From Bacillus sp. 165 (GTDB lineage Bacteria > Bacillota > Bacilli > Bacillales > Bacillaceae_G), in the NCBI RefSeq assembly GCF_017742235.1, contig NZ_JAGHKQ010000002.1, positions 1-64,000 on the forward strand: 64,000 nt of DNA, written 5' to 3'. Position 1 is the stretch's first letter. Every line of letters starts with the position of its first letter. Shown piece after piece: positions 48,636-58,356 of the stretch. Both the position numbers and the translations under genes were made by a program. The notes beneath the pieces are model-generated. The model was not told the origin of the DNA. It saw only the letters and a list, made by a program, of their open reading frames with translations, and made no database searches.

Positions 48636-49922
48636 ATGGAAAAAATTGTGTATGATCAACTGAAGGAAGAGTTGTATTTTGAAAAACAGCCAAATGGGCT
48701 GCACGTATATATCCTCCCAAAGAAAGGGTTCAATAAAACATATGCCACTTTTACAACAAAATATGGTTCTATTGATAATAGCTTTATACCCTTAAATCAA
48801 AGTGAACAAATTCGTGTGCCAGATGGAATTGCTCATTTTTTGGAGCACAAATTATTTGAAAAAGAAGACAGGGATGTCTTTCAAGATTTCAGTAAACAAG
48901 GAGCATCCTCAAATGCCTTTACCTCGTTCACACGTACTGCATACTTGTTTTCGAGTACATCCAATGTAGAAAAAAACTTAGAAACACTCTTGGATTTTGT
49001 GCAAAGTCCGTATTTTACAGAGCAAACCGTAGAGAAGGAAAAAGGGATTATCGGACAAGAAATTAAAATGTATCAGGATAATCCTGATTGGCGTCTTTAT
49101 TTTGGAATGATAGACAGTTTATATCAAAACCATCCTGTTAAAATTGATATTGCCGGCACAATTGAATCCATTAGTACGATAACGAAAGATTTGTTGTATG
49201 AATGCTATAACACATTTTATCACCCAAGCAATATGCTGTTATTTGTTGTTGGACCAGTAGATCCTGCTGCTACTATGGCTTTCATCCGTGACAATCAAGC
49301 TAAGAAAGAATATACAGACAAACCGGAAATCCAACGCTTTTTTGATAAGGAACCACAAGAAGTGGCAAATAAGAAAAAAGTTATTGCTATGACAGTGCAA
49401 ACACCAAAGTGCTTAGTCGGTATAAAAGCAAAAAATCCTGTTAAATCAGGACGAGAGCTTCTGAAGTATGAGATTACAGTTTCTTTGCTTATGGATTATT
49501 TGTTTGGCCGCAGTTCTAATCACTACGAGGAATTGTACAAAGACGGCTTGATTGATGATACATTTTCATATGATTACACGGAGGAAAACAGCTTTGGTTT
49601 TGCTATGGTTGGAGGAGATACGAAGCAGCCTGATGAGCTGGCAGAACGATTAAAGAATATTTTCTTGCGGACAGATTATAACAATTTAGATTCGAATGCG
49701 TTGAATCGGGTAAAGAAAAAGAAAATCGGTGGTTTTTTACGTTCGATGAATTCGCCTGAATATATAGCCAATCAATTTACACGATATGCATTTAACGATA
49801 CAAGCTTATTTGAGGCTTTGCCGATTTTAGAAGAAATTACAATTCAAGATTTGCAAGCAGTAGCGAGAGATTTTGTGGATGAAAATCGTATGAGTATTTG
49901 TCAAGTTGTTCCGAAGCAGTAA
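48636..49922 (+). CDS. ymfH: M16-family zinc protease YmfH
   Basis: A 428-residue insulinase-like protease. HFLEH at 67-71 provides two zinc His and the catalytic Glu; the distal Glu lies in EKGIIGQEIKMYQDNPDWR. The C-terminal half has FSYDYTEENSFGFAM. It is probably the active partner of YmfF, as in other bacterial M16 pairs. The substrate is unknown. GGAGGGAGC precedes the ATG. Confidence 0.93.
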   Translation: MEKIVYDQLKEELYFEKQPNGLHVYILPKKGFNKTYATFTTKYGSIDNSFIPLNQSEQIRVPDGIAHFLEHKLFEKEDRDVFQDFSKQGASSNAFTSFTRTAYLFSSTSNVEKNLETLLDFVQSPYFTEQTVEKEKGIIGQEIKMYQDNPDWRLYFGMIDSLYQNHPVKIDIAGTIESISTITKDLLYECYNTFYHPSNMLLFVVGPVDPAATMAFIRDNQAKKEYTDKPEIQRFFDKEPQEVANKKKVIAMTVQTPKCLVGIKAKNPVKSGRELLKYEITVSLLMDYLFGRSSNHYEELYKDGLIDDTFSYDYTEENSFGFAMVGGDTKQPDELAERLKNIFLRTDYNNLDSNALNRVKKKKIGGFLRSMNSPEYIANQFTRYAFNDTSLFEALPILEEITIQDLQAVARDFVDENRMSICQVVPKQ

Positions 49923-49925
49923 GAG

Positions 49926-49952
49926 CATCCTATATTTGGATGCTTGTTTTGA
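49926..49952 (+). terminator. ymfH terminator
   Basis: GCATCC (49926-49931) and GGATGC (49939-49944) around a TATATTT loop, then TTGTTTTG. Confidence 0.6.
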
Positions 49953-49979
49953 TATTAAGAAAAAGTACAGGAGAGAGAT

Positions 49980-50705
49980 ATGAAACGATATGCATTAGTA
50001 ACGGGAGCAAGCGGAGGAATCGGAGCATCGGTTGCTAAAACATTAGCAGCAAAAGGCTATTCTTTGTACTTGCATTATCATACAAATGAAGAAACTGTAA
50101 AGGAGCTATATAAAAAATTACAAACAGAGTATACAGAAATATATATGGTGCAAGCAGATTTAAGTGAAGAAAAAGGAGCCGATTTGCTATGGGAGCAAAT
50201 TCATCATGAACTGGAAGCCATTGTATATACTGCAGGGAAAAGTGTATTTGGACTTGTCACTGATACTTCAGAAGAACAATTAAGAAGTATGATGACACTG
50301 CATTTAACCAATTTATATAGAATTGGCAATAAAGCTCTGCCGACGATGATTCGCAACAGAGCCGGCTCTATTGTTGTCATCTCCTCTATTTGGGGGCAAA
50401 CTGGCGCTTCATGTGAGGTGTTGTATTCCATGGTAAAGGGCGGACAAAATACGTATGTAAAAGCGTTGGCAAAAGAAGTAGCACTGAGCGGAGTACGGGT
50501 AAATGCAGTGGCTCCAGGAGCGGTGGAAACAGATATGCTAAGTATATTTTCTGAAGAAGAAAGAAAGGAGATTGCACAGGATATCCCTATGGGGCGATTG
50601 GCATATGCCGACGAAATTGCAGACACAGTTTCTTTTTTATTATCTAAACAATCATCGTATATTACAGGCCAGGTACTTGGAGTCAACGGAGGATGGCATT
50701 GCTGA
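49980..50705 (+). CDS. ymfI: EF-P 5-aminopentanone reductase YmfI (SDR)
   Basis: A 241-residue short-chain dehydrogenase/reductase. TGASGGIGAS (8-17) binds NADPH, VVISSIWG supplies the catalytic Ser, and YSMVKGG the Tyr and Lys. In B. subtilis YmfI reduces the 5-aminopentanone group on elongation factor P to 5-aminopentanol, needed for full EF-P function; the same role is inferred here from family and position. GAGAGAGAT precedes ATG 49980. Confidence 0.9.
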   Translation: MKRYALVTGASGGIGASVAKTLAAKGYSLYLHYHTNEETVKELYKKLQTEYTEIYMVQADLSEEKGADLLWEQIHHELEAIVYTAGKSVFGLVTDTSEEQLRSMMTLHLTNLYRIGNKALPTMIRNRAGSIVVISSIWGQTGASCEVLYSMVKGGQNTYVKALAKEVALSGVRVNAVAPGAVETDMLSIFSEEERKEIAQDIPMGRLAYADEIADTVSFLLSKQSSYITGQVLGVNGGWHC

Positions 50706-50779
50706 AATGACCGTATAAAAACACCTTAATAAGTACATAGTAAAATCGATACAATTTTAATGCAAAGGTGGGATACAGC

Positions 50780-51025
50780 ATGTCAGTTTTAGACAACTTT
50801 GAACAATGGAAGCAGTTTTTAGGAGAACGGTTAGAGCAAGCACAATCCAACGGAATGGATAACGGGGTAGTTTCTGAAATGGCATATCGCCTTGGTGATT
50901 ATTTAGCAAACGAAGTGGAACCTAAAAACGAGCAGGAGAGAATTTTGTCGGAGCTTTGGAAAATAGCTGACCAAGAAGAGCAGCATATTCTTGCAAACCT
51001 TATGGTGAAACTGGTTAAAGGATGA
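50780..51025 (+). CDS. ymfJ: DUF3243 protein YmfJ
   Basis: An 81-residue acidic protein of the DUF3243 (YmfJ) family, function unknown. It starts MSVLDNFEQWKQFLGERLEQ. AAAGGTGGG lies 7 nt before ATG 50780; a GTG at 50768 overlaps this site. It has its own terminator. Confidence 0.88.
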   Translation: MSVLDNFEQWKQFLGERLEQAQSNGMDNGVVSEMAYRLGDYLANEVEPKNEQERILSELWKIADQEEQHILANLMVKLVKG

Positions 51026-51029
51026 GTGT

Positions 51030-51056
51030 AAAAGAGAGGAGCTTCCTCTCTTTTAT
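51030..51056. terminator. ymfJ terminator
   Basis: AAAAGAGAGGA (51030-51040), loop GCT, TCCTCTCTTTT (51044-51054): perfect 11-bp stem with A and T flanks. Confidence 0.85.
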
Positions 51057-51173
51057 TTTCGGTTTCAGAACCTTCACGAAAGGCAGAATATAGAGAATAA
51101 GTATTACAAAAATACCACATTTTCACCTTTTGCACAAAGTTGTAAAAAGTAATAGTGTCATTTCACTTTCTTA

Positions 51174-51201
51174 TTGACAAAAAATCATATAATATTATAC
51201 A
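51174..51201 (+). promoter_or_regulatory. Sigma-A promoter of ymfK
   Basis: TTGACA (51174-51179), 16 nt, TATACA (51196-51201). It serves ymfK, and probably ymfM and pgsA behind it. Confidence 0.65.
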
Positions 51202-51233
51202 TAAGTGTTTTGATAGGCAAGGGGGAGAAAAGT

Positions 51234-52019
51234 ATGATTGAATGGTATTTTGAGTATGAGATACATAAAAACCGTCCAGGATTGCTTGGGGATATATCGT
51301 CATTGATCGGGATGCTAGGTATCAATATTGTGACCATCAATGGTGTTGACGATATTAGGCGTGGACTTCTGCTGAAATGTGAAAATGAAGAGCAAATAAA
51401 GAGACTTGAATCAATCTTGAATACCATGGATAATATAACGGTAACGAAATATCGTACACCAAAACTCCGCGATCGTTTAGCTGTACGGCACGGCAGGTAT
51501 ATCCAAAGAGATGCAGACGATAAAAAAACGTTTCGCTTTGTTCGGGATGAGTTAGGGTTGCTGGTAGACTTTATGGCGGAGCTCATGAAGAAAGATGGAC
51601 ATAAGTTGATTGGCATTCGCGGTATGCCTCGCGTCGGAAAAACAGAGTCTATCGTAGCGGCCAGTGTATGCGCCAATAAACGTTGGTTATTTGTTTCTTC
51701 CACATTAATTAAACAGACGATTCGGAGTCAGTTAATTGAAGATGAATACAGCGAGAACAATATTTATATCATCGACGGCATTGTGTCGACGAAACGTGCA
51801 AATGAACGCCACTGGCAATTGGTTCGAGAAATTATGCAGCTACCAGCGACCAAAGTTGTTGAACATCCAGATATTTTTGTTAGCCAATCGGAGTATAAAC
51901 TCGATGATTTTGATTATATTATCGAACTTCGCAATGAATATGATGAAGAAATCACATATGATATCGTGGATGAAATTGAGCTTAATAAAAAGAATAATCT
52001 TTCTATGTTTGATTTTTAA
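51234..52019 (+). CDS. ymfK: DUF3388 protein YmfK
   Basis: A 261-residue protein of the DUF3388 (YmfK) family, with no known role. The N-terminal 75 residues (YFEYEIHKNRPGLLGDISSL...) look like an ACT-type ligand domain. The rest contains a P-loop-like GMPRVGKTES, suggesting nucleotide binding. GGGGGAGAAAAGT precedes ATG 51234. Its stop is followed almost at once by ymfM. Confidence 0.88.
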   Translation: MIEWYFEYEIHKNRPGLLGDISSLIGMLGINIVTINGVDDIRRGLLLKCENEEQIKRLESILNTMDNITVTKYRTPKLRDRLAVRHGRYIQRDADDKKTFRFVRDELGLLVDFMAELMKKDGHKLIGIRGMPRVGKTESIVAASVCANKRWLFVSSTLIKQTIRSQLIEDEYSENNIYIIDGIVSTKRANERHWQLVREIMQLPATKVVEHPDIFVSQSEYKLDDFDYIIELRNEYDEEITYDIVDEIELNKKNNLSMFDF

Positions 52020-52040
52020 TTGAATATCGAGGTGTTACCA

Positions 52041-52934
52041 TTGACGGAATTAGGAAATCGCTTAAAGGAAGCGAGAGTGGAAAAAGGATTTTCACTAGAT
52101 GAATTACAGGAAGTCACAAAAATTCAAAAGCGGTACTTAATAGGGATTGAGGAAGGGAATTATAAAGTGCTGCCAGGAAACTTCTACGTACGGGCGTTTA
52201 TTCGACAGTATGCAGAAGCGTTAGGACTGGATCCGGAAGAGATTTTTGAGGAATATAAGGCAGAGATTCCTGCTGCTGCAACCGCTGAAGTTTCTCAATT
52301 GTCTCGAGTAAGAAGAACGCAGGAGTCAGTTTCTGGTTCAACTTCTAAAATCATGGACTATATGCCTAAAGTGTTGCTGTCCCTTGTTGCAATAAGTGTT
52401 GCAGTAGGCATTTGGCTGTTATTTCAAAGTTTAACGGCTGGCAGTGAAAAAGCCAAAGAGCAGCCTGGTACGAAAATAGAAGCAGAGGTGGAAAAGGCAG
52501 AAAATTCACCGTTGGATAAAGAAGAAAAGCAAGAAGAGGTTAAGCAGACTGAAAAGGAAACGGAGTCGGAGCAGAAAGAGGAGCCTCCTGCACCTGTTCA
52601 AGAACTAAAGATTGTTGAAAAGAAAGGAAAGTATTCAACAGTTGAAATTAGCAACGCAACTTCTTTAGTTTTAGAGATCTCTTCAAAAGGAACAAGCTAT
52701 GTAGACATAAAAAATGGCAAAGGCAAAAATTTTTTCGCAGGCATACTAAAATCAGGAGAAGTGCAGCAACAAGATTTAACATCAGAAGATACTATTCGTT
52801 TGAATATTGGCCGCTCTTCTGATGTGGAAGTGAAAATTAATGGACAAGTGCTGCAGTTTCCGCAAAATCCGAATGATTACGTTCAACAAATTATTACGAT
52901 TAAAAATTTACGAACTGCTCAGTCATCCACGTGA
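52041..52934 (+). CDS. ymfM: RodZ-like HTH membrane protein YmfM
   Basis: A 297-residue RodZ-like protein. A cytoplasmic Xre-type HTH (about 1-70, MTELGNRLKEARVEKGFS and IQKRYLIGIEEGNY) is followed by a single membrane segment (about 115-135) and an acidic Lys/Glu/Gln-rich linker, then an extracellular DUF4115-type beta domain. RodZ proteins link MreB to the cell wall machinery. TTG 52041 is chosen because GAGGTG lies 8 nt upstream and MTELGNRL is the family start. Confidence 0.9.
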   Translation: MTELGNRLKEARVEKGFSLDELQEVTKIQKRYLIGIEEGNYKVLPGNFYVRAFIRQYAEALGLDPEEIFEEYKAEIPAAATAEVSQLSRVRRTQESVSGSTSKIMDYMPKVLLSLVAISVAVGIWLLFQSLTAGSEKAKEQPGTKIEAEVEKAENSPLDKEEKQEEVKQTEKETESEQKEEPPAPVQELKIVEKKGKYSTVEISNATSLVLEISSKGTSYVDIKNGKGKNFFAGILKSGEVQQQDLTSEDTIRLNIGRSSDVEVKINGQVLQFPQNPNDYVQQIITIKNLRTAQSST

Positions 52935-52991
52935 TGACTTTTTTCAATCAATATTTACTATTTGTAATGTGGAAAGTATGGAGGAATAGTT

Positions 52992-53570
52992 GTGAATATA
53001 CCTAATAAAATTACTGTATCCCGAATTATGTTAATTCCGTTGTTTTTAATTGTGATGTTGGTGGAATTTGACTGGGGAACATTTACTGTGGGCAATGTTA
53101 TCTTGCCTGTAACTCATTTCGTAGGAGCTCTTATTTTCATTCTTGCTTCAGCAACGGATTGGGTAGACGGTTATTACGCAAGGAAATACAATCTAGTAAC
53201 TAACCTTGGAAAGTTTTTAGATCCATTGGCAGATAAATTGCTCGTATCGGCTGCCTTAATAACGTTGGTTGAATTGCAGTATGTGCCGGCTTGGATTGCT
53301 ATTGTTATCATCAGCCGTGAGTTTGCTGTAACAGGGCTGCGTCTTCTTTTAGCAGGTACAGGAGAGGTTGCAGCTGCTAAAATGCCTGGAAAAATAAAAA
53401 TGTGGATGCAGGTTGTTGCTATTTCTGCTTACTTGCTTCACGATGTACCATTAAACTTTTTACCGTTTTCTGTTGCGTATGTGACGATGTGGATTGCTGT
53501 TATATTTACTATCTATTCGGGATGGGACTATTTCCGAAAAAACAGAAATGTGTTTGTAAACTCAAAATAG
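52992..53570 (+). CDS. pgsA: Phosphatidylglycerophosphate synthase
   Basis: PgsA joins CDP-diacylglycerol and glycerol-3-phosphate in the membrane. The protein has 192 residues and several membrane helices. The CDP-alcohol phosphotransferase signature is complete: DWVDGYYAR, then [28 protein letters not shown] at the start is typical. GTG 52992 follows GGAGGAATAGTT. Its substrate is made by CdsA (4319-5116). Confidence 0.97.
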   Translation: MNIPNKITVSRIMLIPLFLIVMLVEFDWGTFTVGNVILPVTHFVGALIFILASATDWVDGYYARKYNLVTNLGKFLDPLADKLLVSAALITLVELQYVPAWIAIVIISREFAVTGLRLLLAGTGEVAAAKMPGKIKMWMQVVAISAYLLHDVPLNFLPFSVAYVTMWIAVIFTIYSGWDYFRKNRNVFVNSK

Positions 53571-53592
53571 CAGGCGTTTGGGGGAACGGGAG

Positions 53593-54834
53593 ATGAACGC
53601 AGAAATTATTGCGGTTGGAACTGAGCTGTTGCTCGGACAGATTTTAAATACGAACGCAAGATTTTTATCACAAAAATTAGCGTTGCTCGGCATTGATGTA
53701 TATTATCAAACGGTTGTAGGAGATAATGTTGGACGCTTGAAAAGTGCAATTGATGTTGCAAAGAACAGAGCGGACATTTTAATATTTACTGGAGGATTGG
53801 GGCCAACTAAGGACGACTTAACAAAAGAAACGATTGCTTCTTGTGTAGGAACAGAACTCGTATACGACGAACAGGCAATGCAATATATAGAACATTATTT
53901 TAAAAGAACAGGACGTCCTGTGACCGAGAATAATAAAAAACAAGCACTTGTATTAAAGGGTGCTTCTATATTTGCAAATGACCATGGAATGGCACCAGGA
54001 ATGGGGTTGGAAGAAGGTGAAAAGCTATATATTCTGTTGCCGGGCCCGCCGAAGGAAATGAATCCGATGTACGAGTCTTATGTAGAACCGTTTTTAATGA
54101 AAAAAGTGCATAGAGAAGCTCAGTTGTATTCTCGTGTGCTTCGGTTTTTCGGCATAGGAGAGTCACAGCTGGAAACAGAGATTGAAGATATCATAGATAG
54201 TCAGACAAATCCTACTATTGCTCCGTATGCGTCAGATGGAGAAGTTACACTGCGCATTACAGCGAAGCATAGTTCTTCGGAAATAGCTCAGAAGCTGATT
54301 AACGAGACGGAAGCACGTATTTTAAATCGAGTTGGTTCGTTTTTTTACGGATATGATGAAATGGAGCTGCATGTTAAAGCGACAGAACTGTTAAAAGAAA
54401 AAGGGCTTACATTATCATGTGCGGAAAGTTTGACGGGAGGACATTTCAGTCAGCGTATTACGGACATACCTGGTGCATCGGAAGTATTTAATGGAGGCAT
54501 TATTTGCTATAGTAATGAAGTGAAACAGCAGGTGCTGCAGGTTCCTCAAGCTGTATTAGAAAGTGAAGGTGCTGTGAGTGCAGTTTGTGCGGGCATCTTA
54601 GCTCAAAATGTACGGCATCTACTCAAAACAGATATCGGAATCAGTTTCACAGGAGCTGCAGGCCCTGACGGGTTAGAAGGCAAAGCGCCGGGCACTGTGT
54701 ATTTAGGTATAGCAGCAGGAGAGCAGCCGCCGTTTACTGTGAAGCTTTCACTTGTCGGAAGCAGACAAGTGATTCGTGAGCGGACGGTGAAATACGGATT
54801 TTACTACTTATTGAAAAAGCTAGAGGAGCTATAA
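53593..54834 (+). CDS. cinA: CinA, competence/damage-inducible protein
   Basis: A 413-residue protein with two domains: an N-terminal MoaB/MogA-like domain (about 1-170; [26 protein letters not shown]) and a C-terminal CinA/PncC domain with [24 protein letters not shown] and GTVYLG. The family includes NMN deamidases and ADP-ribose pyrophosphatases. GGGGAACGGGAG precedes ATG 53593. It lies directly before recA, the usual Firmicute order. Confidence 0.96.
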   Translation: MNAEIIAVGTELLLGQILNTNARFLSQKLALLGIDVYYQTVVGDNVGRLKSAIDVAKNRADILIFTGGLGPTKDDLTKETIASCVGTELVYDEQAMQYIEHYFKRTGRPVTENNKKQALVLKGASIFANDHGMAPGMGLEEGEKLYILLPGPPKEMNPMYESYVEPFLMKKVHREAQLYSRVLRFFGIGESQLETEIEDIIDSQTNPTIAPYASDGEVTLRITAKHSSSEIAQKLINETEARILNRVGSFFYGYDEMELHVKATELLKEKGLTLSCAESLTGGHFSQRITDIPGASEVFNGGIICYSNEVKQQVLQVPQAVLESEGAVSAVCAGILAQNVRHLLKTDIGISFTGAAGPDGLEGKAPGTVYLGIAAGEQPPFTVKLSLVGSRQVIRERTVKYGFYYLLKKLEEL

Positions 54835-54899
54835 AGTTGCCTCTAGTTTTTTTCTTTTATTAGCTTGAAAAGATGAAAGTCTTATATGAAAAAAAAACA

Positions 54900-54925
54900 A
54901 AAATCGAATAAACGTTCGATTTTTG
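54900..54925 (+). promoter_or_regulatory. LexA (SOS) box of recA
   Basis: CGAATAAACGTTCG (54905-54918) fits the Bacillus LexA consensus CGAAC-N4-GTTCG closely. It sits 7 nt before the -35 box. AAATCGAA and TTCGATTT flanks extend it to a hairpin that may also serve as the cinA terminator. Confidence 0.85.
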
Positions 54926-54955
54926 TTGGCATTTTTGATGCAAAAAGGGTATAAT
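54926..54955 (+). promoter_or_regulatory. recA promoter
   Basis: TTGGCA (54926-54931), 18 nt, TATAAT (54950-54955), with AGGAGG following about 21 nt later (54977-54982). Confidence 0.7.
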
Positions 54956-54988
54956 GAAGATAGTTTCAAAGAAAAAGGAGGAAACAGA

Positions 54989-56373
54989 GTGAGCGATCGT
55001 CAAGCAGCGTTAGAAATGGCGTTAAAACAAATAGAAAAGCAATTCGGTAAAGGTTCTATCATGAAGCTGGGAGAGCAAACGGAACGTCAAATTTCAACAA
55101 TTCCGAGCGGTTCTTTAGCGCTAGATGTAGCGTTAGGAGTAGGTGGTTATCCAAGAGGGAGAATTATTGAAATCTATGGTGAACGAATCGCTTAATGGTA
55201 AGCGAAAATCGCCCGCTTATTAGGAAACTGATAAGAGGAAAGGGGCAAAATCGGAAAACCTCTCCAAGGGGAGACGATTCCGAGGTAACTATGTGAATTA
55301 AAAAGCACATAGCACCGTAACGCGTACCAGGTGAAAACTGCGAATGTGTAGAATATAATCCTGGCAAGAGTGTCCCTTCCCTAACAGGTTATGCTGAGGG
55401 ATAATATGTACGCTGAGCTGAATTGGAATTGACCAATTGTAGTTATACGTCTGCCAGAGCGTATAATAATGAGGGTGACCTCCAGAAGCAAGGATAAAAA
55501 GCCTTGTGTATAACAAACCTGCCTGAATCATCTGGTAAAACGACTGTAGCACTTCATGCAATTGCAGAGGTACAAGCACGCGGAGGACAAGCGGCATTTA
55601 TTGATGCGGAACACGCGCTTGACCCTGTGTATGCACAAAAATTAGGCGTTAATATTGATGAGCTTTTGCTTTCACAGCCTGACACGGGAGAACAAGGCTT
55701 AGAAATCGCAGAAGCTTTAGTACGAAGCGGTGCGATTGATATTATTGTTATCGATTCCGTGGCGGCTCTTGTACCTAAAGCTGAAATTGAAGGTGAAATG
55801 GGTGACTCACACGTTGGTTTACAAGCTCGTTTGATGTCTCAAGCTTTGCGTAAACTTTCCGGTGCGATTAACAAGTCTAAAACAATTACAATCTTTATTA
55901 ATCAGATTCGTGAAAAAGTTGGGGTTATGTTCGGGAACCCAGAAACCACTCCAGGCGGACGCGCGTTAAAATTCTATTCCACTGTACGTTTAGAAGTACG
56001 CCGTGCTGAACAGCTAAAGCAAGGTACTGATGTTGTGGGTAATAAAACGAAAATCAAGGTTGTAAAGAATAAAGTAGCGCCTCCATTCCGCAACGCAGAT
56101 GTGGATATTATGTACGGAGAGGGAATCTCAAAAGAAGGAGAAACTCTTGATATGGGATCGGATTTGGATATCGTACAAAAAAGCGGAGCTTGGTATTCTT
56201 ACAAGGAAGAGCGTTTAGGACAAGGACGTGAAAACGCGAAACAGTTTTTAAAAGAAAACCGTGCCGTAAGAGATGATATTGCAGCGCAAATTCGTATGCA
56301 CTATGGCATTGATAAAGATACACATGCAGTAACAGAAGAGGATGAAGGAGAATTTTCACTTCTAGATGAATAA
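54989..56373 (+). CDS. recA: RecA recombinase, split by a group I intron
   Basis: RecA forms the nucleoprotein filament for strand exchange and LexA cleavage. The gene is join(54989-55180, 55522-56373): 64 plus 283 codons, a 347-residue RecA of normal length. The joined reading restores [16 protein letters not shown], the Walker A loop, which the intron splits between Gly and Pro. Further blocks: [65 protein letters not shown] 54989 follows AGGAGG. Without splicing, translation would stop four codons into the intron (68 residues). A LexA box precedes the promoter. Confidence 0.95.
55181..55521 (+). ncRNA. Group I self-splicing intron in recA
   Basis: A 341-nt insertion without coding content. 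P1 pairs exon GGU and intron GA (55178-55182) with UCGCC (55209-55213), placing U55180-G55211 at the splice site as the chemistry requires; the intron ends with G55521. P2 is 55216-55223/55228-55235 with a GAAA loop. P4 pairs TCGGAA (55251-55256) with TTCCGA (55278-55283), P5 TCTCC/GGAGA (55261-55265, 55270-55274), P6 CTATGTG/CACATAG (55289-55295, 55306-55312). GCGTAC near 55322 and GTACGC near 55409 give a long-range helix (P3/P7 region). A recA group I intron is known from B. anthracis. Confidence 0.9.
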
Positions 56374-56395
56374 ATCAGATTTAATTCTGTAAAGG

Positions 56396-56423
56396 AAAAA
56401 GACACATCATTGTGTCTTTTTTT
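56396..56423 (+). terminator. recA terminator
   Basis: AAAAAGACACA, loop TCAT, TGTGTCTTTTT, with further T. Perfect stem with A and T flanks, so it may act both ways. Confidence 0.85.
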
Positions 56424-56567
56424 ACTAGAAATAAATATCTGATTTATTATAGTTGCTTAAGAAACGGGACGGAAATAATTTTCAATTTTTTACAACCGGT
56501 CAATTAGGACACAAAACTGTAACATTCTTTTCAGTTGACAGGAAATGAAAGTAATCAGAGACAACCC

Positions 56568-56596
56568 TTGACAATGAAAATACGCCCCTATACAAT
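56568..56596 (+). promoter_or_regulatory. Sigma-A promoter of rny
   Basis: TTGACA (56568-56573), 17 nt, TACAAT (56591-56596). The leader to the rny start is about 120 nt. The 56424-56567 stretch shows no gene. Confidence 0.7.
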
Positions 56597-56721
56597 GAGA
56601 ATGTATATTCTTTTTATTATGATGTGAAAAGCGTAAAAGCCATTATGCTGTACGTTGAAACGTCAAAGTAACAATGTACATGCCGACATTTTATAAGTTT
56701 ATAGCAAGAGGAGGTGAAATC

Positions 56722-58284
56722 ATGGATACAGTAATACTACTCATCTCCATTTTGCTTGCCACAATCGTCGGTGCAGTTGTTGGATTTTTTGTTCGAAAAT
56801 CCATTGCTGAAGCTAAAATTAATGGTGCTACAAATGCAGCTAATTTAATTTTAGATGATGCGAAGCGCACGGCAGAGGCTTTAAAGAAAGAAGCACTGCT
56901 AGAAGCTAAGGATGAGATTCATAAACTTCGTACAGAGGCAGAGTTAGATATTCGTGACCGAAGAAACGAATTACAAAAACAAGAAAATCGTTTAATGCAA
57001 AAAGAAGAGAACCTCGATCGCAAAGATGATTCGCTCAATAAACGTGAGCAGCAGCTTGATAGGAAAGAGGATGCTCTAACATTAAAACAACAGCAGATTG
57101 AAGAGTTGGAAAGCAAAGTGGATGAGCTGATTCGAAAGCAGCAAGAAGAGCTTGAAAGAGTTTCAGGTTTAACTCGAGATGATGCAAGAGGCATAATTTT
57201 AGAGAAAGTAGAAAATGACCTTTCTCATGAAATTGCGATAATGATTAAGGAAGGCGAAGCACGTGCGAAAGAAGAAGGCGATAAAAAGGCAAAAGAAATT
57301 TTGTCTATGGCTATTCAGCGCTGTGCAGCTGACCATGTTGCAGAAACAACAGTTTCTGTTGTAAACCTTCCGAATGATGAGATGAAGGGACGTATTATTG
57401 GTCGTGAAGGCCGAAATATTCGTACTTTGGAAACGTTGACAGGTATTGATTTAATTATCGATGATACCCCTGAAGCAGTTATCTTATCCGGATTTGATCC
57501 AATTCGAAGAGAAACTGCCCGAATCGCTTTAGACAAACTTGTTCAAGATGGTCGCATTCACCCAGCACGAATCGAAGAAATGGTTGAGAAATCAAGACGC
57601 GAGGTGGATGAGTATATTCGTGAGGTCGGAGAGCAAACAACCTTTGAAGTAGGTGTACATGGTTTGCATCCAGATCTAATTAAAATTTTGGGTCGTCTGA
57701 AATTTAGAACAAGCTATGGTCAAAACGTGTTAAAACACTCCATGGAGGTTGCTTATCTAGCAGGACTGATGGCTGCTGAGCTTGGAGAAGATGAGAAACT
57801 TGCGCGCCGAGCGGGACTTCTCCATGATATCGGAAAGGCAATTGACCATGAAGTGGAAGGAAGCCACGTTGAAATTGGTGTGGAACTGGCAACCAAATAT
57901 AAAGAACATCCAGTTGTAATCAATAGTATTGCGTCCCATCACGGAGATACAGAACCAACCTCTATTATTGCTGTTCTTGTCGCTGCAGCAGATGCATTGT
58001 CAGCTGCAAGGCCAGGAGCAAGAAGCGAGACATTGGAAAACTATATTCGCCGTCTTGAAAAGCTGGAAGAGATTTCAGAATCGTATGAAGGTGTTGAAAA
58101 ATCATTTGCGATTCAAGCGGGACGAGAAGTGCGCATCATGGTGAAGCCGGATGCTATTGATGATTTAGAGGCACATCGTTTAGCACGTGATATCCGAAAA
58201 CGTATTGAAAATGAACTGGATTATCCAGGGCATATCAAGGTTACCGTTATTAGGGAAACGCGTGCAGTAGAATATGCAAAATAA
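56722..58284 (+). CDS. rny: Ribonuclease Y
   Basis: RNase Y is the membrane-bound endonuclease that starts mRNA decay in Bacillus. The product from ATG 56722 has 520 residues, the same as in B. subtilis. A membrane anchor (about 3-25), a long coiled coil rich in Glu/Lys/Gln (about 40-180), a KH domain with [16 protein letters not shown], and an HD domain with [12 protein letters not shown] (His368-Asp369). GAGGAGGTGAAATC supports this ATG over one at 56674. It works with PNPase (pnp) and RNase J (rnjB), both in this window. Confidence 0.97.
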   Translation: MDTVILLISILLATIVGAVVGFFVRKSIAEAKINGATNAANLILDDAKRTAEALKKEALLEAKDEIHKLRTEAELDIRDRRNELQKQENRLMQKEENLDRKDDSLNKREQQLDRKEDALTLKQQQIEELESKVDELIRKQQEELERVSGLTRDDARGIILEKVENDLSHEIAIMIKEGEARAKEEGDKKAKEILSMAIQRCAADHVAETTVSVVNLPNDEMKGRIIGREGRNIRTLETLTGIDLIIDDTPEAVILSGFDPIRRETARIALDKLVQDGRIHPARIEEMVEKSRREVDEYIREVGEQTTFEVGVHGLHPDLIKILGRLKFRTSYGQNVLKHSMEVAYLAGLMAAELGEDEKLARRAGLLHDIGKAIDHEVEGSHVEIGVELATKYKEHPVVINSIASHHGDTEPTSIIAVLVAAADALSAARPGARSETLENYIRRLEKLEEISESYEGVEKSFAIQAGREVRIMVKPDAIDDLEAHRLARDIRKRIENELDYPGHIKVTVIRETRAVEYAK

Positions 58285-58311
58285 AGTGGTGAAAACCACT
58301 TTATTTTTTTT
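58283..58311 (+). terminator. rny terminator
   Basis: AAAGTGGT (58283-58290), GAAA tetraloop, ACCACTTT (58295-58302), then ATTTTTTTT. Confidence 0.85.
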
Positions 58312-58356
58312 CACTTAGAAATATACTAATAAAAAGACAGAGAAAGGGAGCTAGCC

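Noticed and set aside
50204..50686. 160-codon frame on the - strand inside ymfI
   Set aside because: Antisense shadow of a conserved SDR gene.
55181..55521. Group II intron or IS fragment in recA
   Set aside because: Too short, no reverse transcriptase, no GUGYG-like 5' end or domain V; ends and helices fit group I.
54923..56373. recA as a frameshifted or interrupted pseudogene
   Set aside because: Exact removal of 55181-55521 restores a full RecA with no lost codon, and the removed piece folds as a group I intron.
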